Origin: Cohaesibacter sp.
Lineage (GTDB): Bacteria > Pseudomonadota > Alphaproteobacteria > Rhizobiales > Cohaesibacteraceae
Direction: 5' to 3'
DNA: 51,219 nt
Assembly (NCBI GenBank): GCA_025800105.1
Contig: JAOXSG010000165.1
Span: forward strand, 1 to 51,219
Positions 28,282-36,962 of this stretch are shown one piece after another; positions within the stretch are counted from its first letter, which is position 1; every line of letters starts with the position of its first letter. The notes under the pieces were generated by a model that did no database searches, was not told the DNA's origin, and saw only the letters and a program-made list of their open reading frames with translations. Position numbers and translations under genes: made by a program.

Positions 28282-29310
28282 TCAATCATCGCCCTCTTCT
28301 GGCCCGACATTTTCAATCAGATCATCGCTATTGAGACCCGCATTCTGACGAATGGCCAATTCAATCTCTTCAGCCACCTCAGGATTATCACGAAGAAAAT
28401 TCTTAGAATTTTCACGCCCCTGACCCAAACGCTGACTATCATAGGAGAACCAGGCACCAGATTTATCGACAATATTGGCCTTAACCCCCAAATCCAGCAA
28501 TTCACCGGTTTTGGAAATGCCTTCTCCATACATGATGTCAAACTCGACCTGCTTGAATGGAGCGGCCACTTTATTCTTAACCACTTTCACCCGTGTCTGA
28601 TTGCCAACCACTTCATCACGATCCTTGATCGCGCCAGTCCGGCGAATATCCAGACGAACAGATGCATAAAATTTCAATGCATTGCCACCAGTTGTCGTCT
28701 CGGGGCTGCCAAACATCACACCAATTTTCATGCGGATCTGGTTGATGAAAATCACCATACAGTTCGTGCGAGAAATAGAGCCAGCCAATTTGCGCATAGC
28801 TTGGCTCATCAAGCGCGCCTGCAAGCCGGGAAGAGAATCCCCCATCTCCCCTTCTAACTCAGCACGTGGTGTCAGGGCTGCAACGGAATCGACAACCAAA
28901 ACATCCACAGCACCAGAGCGCACCAGCGTATCGGCAATTTCCAAAGCCTGCTCACCAGCGTCAGGCTGGGAGATCAGCAAATTGTCAATATCAACGCCCA
29001 ATTTACGCGCATAAACTGGGTCAAGCGCATGTTCGGCATCCACAAAAGCACAAATGCCCCCACGCTTTTGGCTCTCAGCAATACAATGCAAGGCCAATGT
29101 CGTCTTACCAGAGCTTTCAGGACCATAAACCTCAATGATCCGCCCCTTTGGCAAACCACCAATGCCAAGCGCAATATCCAATCCAAGAGAGCCTGTCGGA
29201 ATAGCATCAATCTCAACCACATCCCGCTGGCCCAGCTTCATCACAGAGCCTTTGCCAAAAGCCCGATCAATCTGAGACAGAGCGGCTTCCAATGCTTTTG
29301 TTTTATCCAT
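28282..29310 (-). CDS. recA: Recombinase RecA
   Basis: 342-residue recombinase that forms filaments on single-stranded DNA, promotes strand exchange and triggers LexA self-cleavage. The Walker A motif GPESSGKTT is at residues 63-71; the Walker B region is [12 protein letters not shown], and loop L2 is the segment around [23 protein letters not shown]. The acidic C-terminal tail ([13 protein letters not shown]) is typical. The start [19 protein letters not shown] has AAGGA six bases upstream; the frame open to 29361 is an upstream extension. LexA-like boxes lie 89 and 156 bases upstream. Confidence 0.97.
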   Translation of the reverse strand: MDKTKALEAALSQIDRAFGKGSVMKLGQRDVVEIDAIPTGSLGLDIALGIGGLPKGRIIEVYGPESSGKTTLALHCIAESQKRGGICAFVDAEHALDPVYARKLGVDIDNLLISQPDAGEQALEIADTLVRSGAVDVLVVDSVAALTPRAELEGEMGDSLPGLQARLMSQAMRKLAGSISRTNCMVIFINQIRMKIGVMFGSPETTTGGNALKFYASVRLDIRRTGAIKDRDEVVGNQTRVKVVKNKVAAPFKQVEFDIMYGEGISKTGELLDLGVKANIVDKSGAWFSYDSQRLGQGRENSKNFLRDNPEVAEEIELAIRQNAGLNSDDLIENVGPEEGDD

Positions 29311-29398
29311 GCTGCTTCCTTCAACAAGTCGGAGACTATCCTGAACCATTTCGAGCCCCATTTTTCACAGCCGCCTCACCAGCGCAACCATGATTAAT

Positions 29399-29413
29399 GT
29401 ACTCATTTTGTTC
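29399..29413 (-). promoter_or_regulatory. LexA-like SOS box upstream of recA
   Basis: On the recA strand it reads GAAC-N7-GTAC, one base from the alphaproteobacterial LexA consensus GAAC-N7-GAAC. It lies 89 bases before the recA start, where an operator would be expected. Confidence 0.5.
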
Positions 29414-29465
29414 CAAAATACAAACAAAATTCTAAACAACAGATAAACATAATATTTTAGCATTT

Positions 29466-29480
29466 GTTTTCAATATGTTC
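29466..29480 (-). promoter_or_regulatory. Second LexA-like box
   Basis: On the recA strand GAAC-N7-AAAC, also one base from the GAAC-N7-GAAC consensus, 53 bases further upstream than the first box. It may be an auxiliary site. Confidence 0.4.
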
Positions 29481-29715
29481 TCATGGGAAAACCGACAATG
29501 TCAGTCTCAGACAAGAGATGGCAATGATCATAAAACCGAATCAAAATCTGCGATTGATCCTCTCAATTCGATTGGATTAACCGCTAGAATTGTCACGCAG
29601 CTCTCCATCCGCAATAGAACGCAAAGGCATAATTAAGAAACACCATTTCTGATCTGAACCATAAGGTCCATCCCTGTAATCAACTAATATTCTGAACATT
29701 TTTGCCCATAATTGC

Positions 29716-29757
29716 GCCTTCAAAATAAATATGTATTTGCATATTTATTTTGAAGGC
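29716..29757. repeat. 42-bp perfect inverted repeat upstream of the first TonB receptor
   Basis: 18-base arms at 29716-29733 and 29740-29757 are exact inverse complements; the loop is TATTTG. The arms are GC-rich at the outer ends (GCCTTC) and AT-rich inside (AAAATAAATATG). It lies 79 bases before the receptor start, beyond the RirA-like box. It could be an operator, an mRNA structure or a terminator for transcripts entering from the left. Confidence 0.8.
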
Positions 29758-29778
29758 CTATAGTCCCCTTAAATAACA

Positions 29779-29793
29779 TGAGTTCCAGAGTCA
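29779..29793. promoter_or_regulatory. RirA-like iron box (TGA-N9-TCA) before the first receptor
   Basis: TGAGTTCCAGAGTCA, matching the TGA-N9-TCA core of the rhizobial iron-responsive (IRO) box bound by RirA. It lies 43 bases before the receptor start. Similar boxes lie before the ABC operon and the second receptor. Confidence 0.5.
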
Positions 29794-29836
29794 CAAATAA
29801 TGACAAAACGGAACAACAGGGCAATAAGGGATGACA

Positions 29837-31828
29837 ATGGCCAAAGGCAGAGAATCTGGAACACGCAAAGCAAGCTATCTATGCGGCATAGCAGCACTTG
29901 CTTTAACCGTTGCAGCACCAGCGGCAACATATGCGCAAGATGCAGAAGAGCTTGATACCATCTATGTGAAAAGCAATTACAACAAGGATCGCTTCGCAGA
30001 AGCGGCTGACCGTAATTTCTCAACCTATATTTCGGAAAAAGCCATCAAGGAAGCCCAAAGCGGCGATCTGAAAGATCTGTTCGCAGAAGAAGCCTCTATC
30101 ACCGTTGGCGGCGGCATTCCCATTGCACAGAAAATTTTCGTCAATGGCGTGGATATGCTCAATCTCAATGTCACCATTGATGGCGCCATGCAAAACAACC
30201 GCTCTTTCCACCATGTAACAGCCAATGCCATTGATCCGGGCCTGCTGAAAGCTGTGCGCGTCGATGCAGGCATTGCGGCAGCCGATTCTGGCCCCAATGC
30301 GACCGCTGGCTCTGTTGCTTTCCAAACCAAGGATGCATTGGATTTCCTAAAAGGCGATGACAAGTTCGGCGGTCGCGTTCTGCTCTCCGCAGATAGCAAT
30401 TCCCTGACCTTTTCAGAAGCTCTGACCCTTTATGGCCGCAATCAAGGCTTTGACATTCTGGGTTATGTAAAAAATGCGCGTGGACAGGATTATGAAGCAG
30501 GCGATGGCAAGGAAATTGCCGGCTCAAAAGCAGCATTGCAAAGCCTGCTGTTAAAAGGTGGCTATTCTGCCGAAAATGGCAATCGCTTTGAAGCCTCAGC
30601 TCAAATCCTCAAGGACACAGCCTTGCGCCCTTATCGGGCCAATTTTGGCAGTTTCAGAGGGGCAAGCCCAATTCGCCTCTATGAAACCTCCAGAAAAAGC
30701 ATGGCCTTTAACTTCAATACAGAAGCGCCAACAGATCTTTGGGATCCTGAAGTCGTCTTGGGCTATAGCGAAAATGACATCCGCGTCCCAGTACCTTATG
30801 GCTCCAAAGGGGTATCCAGCACCGTCAATGCTAAAATCGCCAATACATTCCATTTTGCTCAAAAATACGGCATCACAGTCGGGGTAGATGCTTATAACAA
30901 GGAAGCAACCTATACCGACCCAAGATCCAACAATAAGGAAAGCGCGACAAATATTGGGGCATTCGTGCAAGCACGCCTGCAACCAATCGAGCCATTGAAA
31001 CTCTCCTTGGGTGGCCGCTATGACAGTCAGGATTTTGACGGCGTCAGTCATAGCTCTGGCAAAGATCTGAACGTCTCCGGCTTTAGTGGCAATGCCTCTG
31101 TCGCTTATGAAGTGGTTGATGGCCTGACCTTGAAAGCCGGTTACGCCAATATCTTTGGCGGCATCGATCTGGAAGATAATTTCACTTTTGAGCCGGGCTG
31201 GGATTATAGTGGCTTGAAAGCAAGCCGCGCGCAAAATGTCAGCGCTGGTGTTAGCCTTAAAAAATGGGATTTCATTGCCACTGCTGAAGTCTTCCGCAAC
31301 GATGTGAAAAATGCCAGAAGCACCACATATAATTACAGAACCAGAACAACCACGCGAAACAATGTCGATTTCGTGACAAAAGGCTTCAATCTTGGCCTTG
31401 GCTATTACTGGATGAACGGTCACGCCCGCATCAGCTATTCCAATACCGAAATTGAAGTGAATGGCACCAAATCAGATTCTTACAATGCTCTGGATCTGGG
31501 CACTCCCTTGGGAGAAGTGATTGCCTTCAACATTGCCCATACGTTTGAGCCTTACGATCTGACAGTCGGCGGCAGCGTTGACGCGGCACTGGATTTCAAA
31601 ACCGGCTCAAACGTGTCTGACAAAAAGATCGAAGGCTATACCGCCGTCAATCTGTTTGCAGAATATGAACCAAAGCAAATCAAGGGCCTGTCTATCCGCC
31701 TGAATGCCAACAATATCTTTGATGAAGATTATGCCGATCGCGCCGCTTATGGCGGTGACTTTGGCGTCGTTGGCGAATTTAAAGAGCCGGGCCGCTCTTT
31801 CCTTGCGACAGTGCGCTATGACTTTTAA
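29837..31828 (+). CDS. TonB-dependent outer-membrane receptor (siderophore or heme), copy 1
   Basis: 663-residue outer-membrane receptor. Signal peptide to about residue 34 (TVAAPAATYAQD), TonB-box-like ELDTIYVKS just after it, plug domain with IFVNGVDMLNLNVTIDGAMQNNRSFHH and GPNATAGSVAFQTKDA, then a 22-strand-type barrel ending in an aromatic residue (LATVRYDF). The start at 29837 is preferred because AAGGG lies six bases before it; the ATG at 29831 directly abuts that site. It is paralogous to the receptor at 36963-38999 (shared plug segments DGAxQxN and TKDA). Expected to import a ferric siderophore or heme; the neighbouring catechol-type ABC importer favours a siderophore. Confidence 0.92.
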   Translation: MAKGRESGTRKASYLCGIAALALTVAAPAATYAQDAEELDTIYVKSNYNKDRFAEAADRNFSTYISEKAIKEAQSGDLKDLFAEEASITVGGGIPIAQKIFVNGVDMLNLNVTIDGAMQNNRSFHHVTANAIDPGLLKAVRVDAGIAAADSGPNATAGSVAFQTKDALDFLKGDDKFGGRVLLSADSNSLTFSEALTLYGRNQGFDILGYVKNARGQDYEAGDGKEIAGSKAALQSLLLKGGYSAENGNRFEASAQILKDTALRPYRANFGSFRGASPIRLYETSRKSMAFNFNTEAPTDLWDPEVVLGYSENDIRVPVPYGSKGVSSTVNAKIANTFHFAQKYGITVGVDAYNKEATYTDPRSNNKESATNIGAFVQARLQPIEPLKLSLGGRYDSQDFDGVSHSSGKDLNVSGFSGNASVAYEVVDGLTLKAGYANIFGGIDLEDNFTFEPGWDYSGLKASRAQNVSAGVSLKKWDFIATAEVFRNDVKNARSTTYNYRTRTTTRNNVDFVTKGFNLGLGYYWMNGHARISYSNTEIEVNGTKSDSYNALDLGTPLGEVIAFNIAHTFEPYDLTVGGSVDAALDFKTGSNVSDKKIEGYTAVNLFAEYEPKQIKGLSIRLNANNIFDEDYADRAAYGGDFGVVGEFKEPGRSFLATVRYDF

Positions 31829-31860
31829 GCGATTTAACAATCAGCCAAAATCATAAGCAC

Positions 31861-31894
31861 AAAAAACCGGCATGGTTCCCATGCCGGTTTTTTT
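31861..31894. terminator. Bidirectional terminator between receptor 1 and the MarR gene
   Basis: Perfect stem of 15 bp (AAAAAACCGGCATGG / CCATGCCGGTTTTTT), 3-base loop, with A and T runs on either side. Serves both convergent genes. Confidence 0.93.
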
Positions 31895-31931
31895 ATGTCT
31901 CGAAAAAGAGAAGAGAAGAAAAAACACGCTC

Positions 31932-32390
31932 TTAGGAATAAAGGCGAATTAGATATTGAAACATCTGGAATGCCTCATCCCGATCAAATTTATCAGACAA
32001 TTCCAACTGAACAGCCTCAAAATAATAGGGCCAAATGGCCCGATTGGCCTCTCTGCCCTTCTCACTGATATGCAAAAAATGCGCGCGCTTGTCCTTGGGG
32101 CAAGCAGTGCGCTCAATAAAGCCTTTTTTCTCCATCCGGCTCAAATGACGAGATAAATTATGCTGAGCCATAAAAAGCTTCTTTTGCAATTCGCTGGATC
32201 GGATCCCCTCTTCCTGTGCCCGCTCAAGTTCAGTCAGAATTTCATGCCAAAGCGGGCTGTCAAATCCATGCGCACGCAAGCGTTTTTCCATTTTAGGATA
32301 AAGATTGCGATGCGCCCGCAGCATATGAAACCAAACCCTGCTAATCAGAAAATCATGCGGCTCACGGGAGATCTCATCAAGGCTTTTCAT
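31932..32390 (-). CDS. MarR family transcriptional regulator
   Basis: 152-residue winged-helix regulator of normal MarR size. The DNA-binding core is about residues 50-115: SSELQKKLFMAQHNLSRHLSRMEKKGFIERT followed by the wing CPKDKRAHFLHISEKG, whose D-K-R is the usual wing motif. Flanking helices form the dimer and ligand pocket. AGGACC precedes the ATG. It stands between receptor 1 (convergent) and the ABC importer operon (divergent), so it probably controls one or both, or itself; the ligand is unknown. Confidence 0.9.
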   Translation of the reverse strand: MKSLDEISREPHDFLISRVWFHMLRAHRNLYPKMEKRLRAHGFDSPLWHEILTELERAQEEGIRSSELQKKLFMAQHNLSRHLSRMEKKGFIERTACPKDKRAHFLHISEKGREANRAIWPYYFEAVQLELSDKFDRDEAFQMFQYLIRLYS

Positions 32391-32566
32391 AATCGTGGTC
32401 CTATATATTTTCCAAATGCGGAACGAATACCCGACAGACAGCCGGACTTATCTGCTAAATATTTGACAGAAAAGAGAGAAAAACTCAATTTATCTTCTTT
32501 GAATTTGCGACAAAATCATTTGAAAACCTGACTTTACGCTTCATCTTTTGGCATAAATCTTTATAT

Positions 32567-32581
32567 TGAACATAAAAGTCA
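32567..32581. promoter_or_regulatory. RirA-like iron box before the siderophore ABC operon
   Basis: TGAACATAAAAGTCA fits TGA-N9-TCA. It lies 101 bases upstream of the binding-protein gene, in the 292-bp region shared with the divergent MarR gene. Confidence 0.55.
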
Positions 32582-32682
32582 TGAAAGACTGAAACGCCCT
32601 CTTTTATCAAACAAATTGCACTCTGCTGGATCTTTTCCATACACCAAAATGGAAAGGATAACGCACTGAAAAGGCCAAGCCC

Positions 32683-33594
32683 ATGTTCAAAACAAGAAAA
32701 GCCATTGGTGCCGTATTTCTAACCATAGGTCTGTTGGCCGCTCAATCCGTTGCTGCCATTGAGATCAAAACACCACGCGGCACAGCAACCATTGAGCAAG
32801 TGCCAAAAAGGGTTGCGGTTCTCGACGTTGTTGCCATCGATACCATCGATTCACTTGGCATCAAACCGGTCGGTTTGCCTGAAAAGCTCTTCGTCAATTA
32901 TCTTGACCATCTTATGCCCAACACGCAAACCATTGGCAGCCTGTTTAAGCCTGACTTTGAAGCCATCAACGCCATGCAGCCTGATTTGATGATCATAGGC
33001 GGACGATCCTCCAAGCAATATGATGCCATCAAAAAGATTGCTCCAACCATCGATATGACCATTTGGGGCAAGGATATTGTCGGACAGGCAAAAGCACGTT
33101 TGTCGGCCTATGGCGCGCTTTTCAACAAAGAGGCCAAAGCGCAAGAGATTGCCAAAATATTTGACGAAAAAATAGCCAAGACCAAAGCCGCCATCAAAGG
33201 CAAAGGCAAAGCCTTGATCGTCATGACCAATGGTCCCAAAATATCAGCCTATGGCGCAACAGGCCGTTTCGGTTGGTTGCATGAGGCTTTAGAAATACCA
33301 GAAGCCATTGAAAATGTTGAAGAACAAACCCATGGCGAGGCCATTTCCTTTGAATTTATCCGCGACGTCAATCCAGATTGGCTGATCGTCATCGACCGCA
33401 CTGCGGCCATTGGCCAAAAAGGCGCCAGCGCCAAGCAAACCCTTGATAACGCACTGGTACAACAAACAAAAGCCTGGAGCAAAAATCAGGTTGTCTATTT
33501 GAATGCAGCCAATATCTATATCGCAAGTGGCGGCATCCAATCCATGACAAAGACAATGGATGAATTGATGACAGCTTTCTCAAAAGCAAACTAA
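32683..33594 (+). CDS. Siderophore ABC transporter, periplasmic binding protein (FatB/VctP/CeuE type)
   Basis: 303-residue class III binding protein. Sec signal peptide of about 25 residues ending SVAA, no lipobox. The N-terminal lobe has PKRVAVLDVVAIDTIDSLG and FEAINAMQPDLMIIGGRSSKQYD; the C-terminal lobe has ALIVMTNGPKISAYGATGRFGWLHEAL, which resembles the FatB/VctP/CeuE group that binds catecholate or mixed ferric siderophores. Two permease genes and an ATPase gene follow. The spacing to the first permease (92 bases, with a strong hairpin) suggests more binding protein than permease is made. Expression is probably iron-repressed (box at 32567). Confidence 0.9.
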   Translation: MFKTRKAIGAVFLTIGLLAAQSVAAIEIKTPRGTATIEQVPKRVAVLDVVAIDTIDSLGIKPVGLPEKLFVNYLDHLMPNTQTIGSLFKPDFEAINAMQPDLMIIGGRSSKQYDAIKKIAPTIDMTIWGKDIVGQAKARLSAYGALFNKEAKAQEIAKIFDEKIAKTKAAIKGKGKALIVMTNGPKISAYGATGRFGWLHEALEIPEAIENVEEQTHGEAISFEFIRDVNPDWLIVIDRTAAIGQKGASAKQTLDNALVQQTKAWSKNQVVYLNAANIYIASGGIQSMTKTMDELMTAFSKAN

Positions 33595-33619
33595 TCAGGC
33601 AAAGCCATCATCAACAAAC

Positions 33620-33653
33620 AATGCGGCCTCATCACTCCAAGTGAGGCCGCATT
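33620..33653 (+). other. Intra-operon hairpin between binding protein and permease
   Basis: 12-bp perfect stem, AATGCGGCCTCA at 33620-33631 with TGAGGCCGCATT at 33642-33653, 10-base loop. No T-run follows directly, so it is more likely an mRNA 3'-end stabiliser for the binding-protein message or a partial terminator than a full one. Confidence 0.65.
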
Positions 33654-33686
33654 AAACATAGCTTTTTAACAAAACGGCAAAGCATA

Positions 33687-34679
33687 ATGACCAAAGGCTG
33701 GGCCATTGCACTCTTTCTCCTCGCGCTAGGAACATTGGCCAGTCTGTTGATCGGGGTGATTGATCTCTCCCAAGACGAAATCTGGCAAGATGGGGAGGCG
33801 CTCTCGATTCTCATCATCTCCCGCCTGCCCCGCACCATTGCAATCCTTCTCACAGGGGCCTCCATGGCCGTGGCCGGGCTGATCATGCAAATGATTGTGG
33901 CCAATAAATTTGTCGAACCCATGACATCAGGCTCCGGCCAAAGCGCAGCCCTTGGCGTCTTGATTGCAACATTCTTATTCCCCGCAAGCTCGCTTTTTGT
34001 CAAAATGGCCATTGCATGTCTGGTATCGCTGGCAGGCACAGCCGGATTTTTGGCCCTTATCCGAAAACTCCCTGCCCATCAGCCTTTGATGGTGCCCCTT
34101 GTCGGGCTGGCATATGGCGGCGTGATTGGTGCCATTGTCACGTTCATTGCCTTCCATACAGAGCTGATGCAATATTTAGAAACATGGTTTAACGGCGAAT
34201 TTTCCGGCATTCTTCAGGGGCGTTATGAGCTTCTCTGGCTGGCAGGTTTGCTAACAATGCTTGCCTATCTCACAGCCGATCAATTTGCGATTTTGGGATT
34301 GGGAAAAAATGTCAGCATCAATCTGGGCCTGAATTACAAACATATCACAAGACTGGGTCTGGCCATTGTCTCGCTCATCACAGCCATGACAGTGGTAACA
34401 GTCGGCATCATTCCCTTTGTCGGACTGGTCGTGCCCAACATTGTCAGCCGCTGGCTGGGCGATAATCTGCGCAAAACCCTGCCCATCACCGCCATTTTGG
34501 GTGCAACTCTGGTTCTCTTGTCCGATCTGGTGGGCCGGATTGTAAGGCATCCCTTCGAAATTCCCGTTGGTACAATTTTTGGGATCACAGGCACCTGTAT
34601 TTTCCTTTGGTTGCTCTATGTCCCTGCCAGATCAAAACCACAAAAGACCAAGCCATCAATGTCAGGAACTGCGTCATGA
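33687..34679 (+). CDS. Siderophore ABC transporter permease 1 (FecCD family)
   Basis: 330-residue inner-membrane permease with about nine to ten helices. FecCD-family marks: LPRTIAILLTGASMAVAGLIMQ near residues 46-67 and the ATPase-contact region GIIPFVGLVVPNIVSRWLGDN (about 240-260). It pairs with the next gene to form a heteromeric channel, as in FatDC, VctDG and CeuBC. It ends in an ATGA overlap with the second permease. The C-terminus is short and basic (ARSKPQKTKPS). The ribosome site before the ATG is weak, perhaps meaning limited translation. Confidence 0.92.
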   Translation: MTKGWAIALFLLALGTLASLLIGVIDLSQDEIWQDGEALSILIISRLPRTIAILLTGASMAVAGLIMQMIVANKFVEPMTSGSGQSAALGVLIATFLFPASSLFVKMAIACLVSLAGTAGFLALIRKLPAHQPLMVPLVGLAYGGVIGAIVTFIAFHTELMQYLETWFNGEFSGILQGRYELLWLAGLLTMLAYLTADQFAILGLGKNVSINLGLNYKHITRLGLAIVSLITAMTVVTVGIIPFVGLVVPNIVSRWLGDNLRKTLPITAILGATLVLLSDLVGRIVRHPFEIPVGTIFGITGTCIFLWLLYVPARSKPQKTKPSMSGTAS

Positions 34680-35632
34680 CCCTGCATCGTTTGGGCTTTA
34701 TCTTTTTACTTTATATCGCTTTTTCCATTGCATTCCTGACATTGAATGCAAGAGGAAACTGGGATTTTGTCCTGTCATTCAGAGGCACAAAATTGATTGG
34801 CATCACCATGGTGGCCATCTCCATTTCCTGTGCCACCGTCCTGTTCCAAACCATCAGCCAAAATCGCATCCTCACCCCATCAATTATGGGGTTTGATAGC
34901 CTCTATATATTGCTGCAAACCATGATGGTCTTCTTTTTAGGCGGCTTTGGCTTTGCAAGCCTTCCTCAGGAAATCCCCTTTTTCCTCAATTTCACAATCA
35001 TGATGCTGGCCTCTTTGGCCCTGTTCGGCACATTATTGGGCCGATCCGCCAACCAAGCAAGACAGGATCTGCACCGCCTCTTGCTGACCGGCATTATTTT
35101 TGGCGTCTTCTTTCGCTCAATTACCAGCTTCATTCAGCGCGTCATTGATCCAAATGATTTTGTCATCGCAGCTGCAAGCACCTTTGCCGACTTTAACACA
35201 ATCAATACAGATCTCTTGCTCATCGCCTCCCTCATGATGATCATCGCATTAGCAGCCCTGTGGCATTATCGCCATGAACTGGATGTCATCGCACTCGGCA
35301 AAGAGACAGCCACCAATCTGGGCATCCCTTACAAAACGCGCCTCTATACGCTTTTGGTCATCATTGCCCTTTTGATCTCAATCTCCACGGCATTGGTTGG
35401 CCCTGTTGCCTTTTTCGGACTTCTTGTCAGCAATTTGGCCTATCAAATCATCCCAAGCTATCACCATGCCTATTTGCTCCCTGCCGCCTCGCTCATCGCA
35501 GCCTCAATCCTGATTGGTGGGCAGGTCATTCTTGAGCATCTCATAGGGCTCTCAACGCCTTTAAGCATCGTGGTCGAATGTCTCGGCGGCTTGACCTTCC
35601 TTCTCCTGATCATAAGAGGAACAACCAGATGA
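34676..35632 (+). CDS. Siderophore ABC transporter permease 2 (FecCD family)
   Basis: 318-residue permease, about nine to ten helices. Typical segments are FRGTKLIGITMVAISISCATVLFQTISQNRILTPSIMGFD, the conserved entry to FecCD proteins, and GPVAFFGLLVSNLAYQI, the coupling region. The start at 34676 overlaps the stop of permease 1 (ATGA) and gives MTLHRLGFIFLLYIAF, opening into a helix; the frame open from 34607 is just upstream sequence. It overlaps the ATPase gene in the same way, so all three inner-membrane parts are translationally coupled. Confidence 0.92.
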   Translation: MTLHRLGFIFLLYIAFSIAFLTLNARGNWDFVLSFRGTKLIGITMVAISISCATVLFQTISQNRILTPSIMGFDSLYILLQTMMVFFLGGFGFASLPQEIPFFLNFTIMMLASLALFGTLLGRSANQARQDLHRLLLTGIIFGVFFRSITSFIQRVIDPNDFVIAAASTFADFNTINTDLLLIASLMMIIALAALWHYRHELDVIALGKETATNLGIPYKTRLYTLLVIIALLISISTALVGPVAFFGLLVSNLAYQIIPSYHHAYLLPAASLIAASILIGGQVILEHLIGLSTPLSIVVECLGGLTFLLLIIRGTTR

Positions 35633-36387
35633 TCCGCCTTTCCTCTGTCAGCCATCAGATTGATGGCGCAAAGATATTATCCAATATTTCAGCTAACATT
35701 CCAAAGGGGCAAGTCACAGCCCTGATCGGCCCCAATGGGGCTGGCAAATCGACCCTTTTGTCGCTGATTGCCAGATTGCAAGGGCTGGAACAGGGCAGCA
35801 TTTCCATTGATGATCTGGATGTCGTCACAACACCAAGCGATGAACTGGCTAGAAAATTAGCGATCCTGACCCAATCCAACAGCATCACTGCGCGTTTGCG
35901 CGTGCGCGAATTGGTCGCATTCGGGCGCTTCCCGCATCATAAAGGGCGGCCAAACCACAAAGATCTGGAGCGGATAGAAGAGGCAATTGAGCAATTTGAT
36001 CTTGGCGATCTGGCCGATAAATTTCTCGATGAAGTCTCAGGGGGACAAAGACAAAAAGCCTTTGTTGCCATGGCTTATGCGCAAGATACCGATTATCTGC
36101 TGCTGGATGAACCTTTGAACAATCTCGATATGGCCAGCGCGCGCAATTTGATGCGCAATCTAACGGAACTTGCCGCCCAAACAGGCAAAACCATTGTCAT
36201 CGTGCTACATGAAATCAATTATGCAGCCCTTTACGCCAATTGGATCATGGTCTTGAAACAGGGACAGCTCATTGCCAATGGACCGGCAAAAGAGATTTTG
36301 ACCCCACAAATCATTGCCGATACCTTTGGCATTGAGGTCACAATTCACGAGATTGATGGCAAAACACTCGTCATGCATTATGGCTGA
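35629..36387 (+). CDS. Siderophore ABC transporter ATP-binding protein
   Basis: 252-residue ATPase of the FecE/FhuC/FatE family. Walker A GPNGAGKST at residues 34-42, signature VSGGQRQKAF near 135-144, Walker B YLLLDEPLNNLD near 153-164, and the switch His in VIVLHEINYA. The start is set by the ATGA overlap with permease 2 and by AAGAGGA upstream. Last gene of the importer operon; a 136-bp nested palindrome begins 13 bases behind it. Confidence 0.94.
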   Translation: MIRLSSVSHQIDGAKILSNISANIPKGQVTALIGPNGAGKSTLLSLIARLQGLEQGSISIDDLDVVTTPSDELARKLAILTQSNSITARLRVRELVAFGRFPHHKGRPNHKDLERIEEAIEQFDLGDLADKFLDEVSGGQRQKAFVAMAYAQDTDYLLLDEPLNNLDMASARNLMRNLTELAAQTGKTIVIVLHEINYAALYANWIMVLKQGQLIANGPAKEILTPQIIADTFGIEVTIHEIDGKTLVMHYG

Positions 36388-36399
36388 GCGGCTATAAGA

Positions 36400-36535
36400 G
36401 CCTGATTTAAAAGTCCTAAGCCATCCCTCTCCCCCTCCCAAACCACCCGTCATGGTACCCTCGTGGGCGGTTTGGGAGGGGGAGAGGGATGGATATGCGG
36501 CCTAAAAGTCTCAGACAGAGACTTTTAAATCGGGC
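36400..36535. repeat. 136-bp nested palindromic element
   Basis: Outer inverted repeats of 16 bases (GCCTGATTTAAAAGTC at 36400-36415; its inverse, one change, at 36520-36535) enclose a central near-perfect inverted repeat of 28-base arms (36421-36448 and 36465-36492, one mismatch) with a 16-base loop. The central arms are a striking strand-biased C/T-rich and A/G-rich pair. A third hairpin, AAAAGTCTC (36504-36512) with GAGACTTTT (36518-36526), competes with the outer pairing. It has the shape of a small mobile palindromic element or MITE and also could end transcription of the convergent ABC and DUF2218 genes. Only one copy is in this window. Confidence 0.85.
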
Positions 36536-36566
36536 ACTAAGGGAGCGGTCAAAAAGGCAATCGGCA

Positions 36567-36845
36567 TCACTCCCAACGCAGCGACAATTCCTCTTTCCAT
36601 GCAAAACGCTCGAAATGACTGTCGAGCACACCACGCGCTTGCAACAAAGCCTCTTCGCTCTCGGTCTGCATGACAATTTCAAGCACATCATCCTTTGCGC
36701 TCATCACACAAAGCCCAAAGGGAAATTCAACACGCCCTTGCGTCTCGTCAAATGTCGATGGCACCTTATGAGCAAAATGCTTGCACATTTGCTGCAAATA
36801 GCGCGAGGCTTTATCGCTGGTAACCAAAGCTTTGTGATGCTGCAT
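36567..36845 (-). CDS. DUF2218 family protein
   Basis: 92-residue protein of the DUF2218 family. Typical segments: MQHHKALVTSDKASRYLQQMCKHFAHKVP at the N-terminus, GRVEFPFGLCVMSA in the middle, and RFAWKEELSLRWE at the end. The start at 36845 is preferred to 36881 because it follows AGGACC and matches relatives. Members often lie next to siderophore uptake or siderophore-interacting protein genes, as here, but no biochemical function is established. It lies between the ABC operon (convergent) and receptor 2 (downstream gene upstream on the same strand). Confidence 0.88.
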   Translation of the reverse strand: MQHHKALVTSDKASRYLQQMCKHFAHKVPSTFDETQGRVEFPFGLCVMSAKDDVLEIVMQTESEEALLQARGVLDSHFERFAWKEELSLRWE

Positions 36846-36901
36846 AATCCGGTCCTCATTTCTTTGAAAAACTATACTCAATTGGCAAAGATCCAGCCAA
36901 C

Positions 36902-36937
36902 AAAAATGGGAGTTGGATAAAATCCTTCCCCCATTTT
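36902..36937 (-). terminator. Receptor 2 terminator
   Basis: Nested hairpin: AAAATGGG (36903-36910) with CCCATTTT (36930-36937), inner stem GGAT/ATCC, loop AAA. On the minus strand it is followed by TTTTTG. It lies 26 bases past the receptor stop. Confidence 0.75.
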
Positions 36938-36962
36938 CAAACCCTAACTTGTTTTTCAGCTT

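Noticed and set aside
36421-36492. CRISPR-like repeat
   Set aside because: The two 28-base blocks are inverted, not direct, and there are only two; this is a palindrome.
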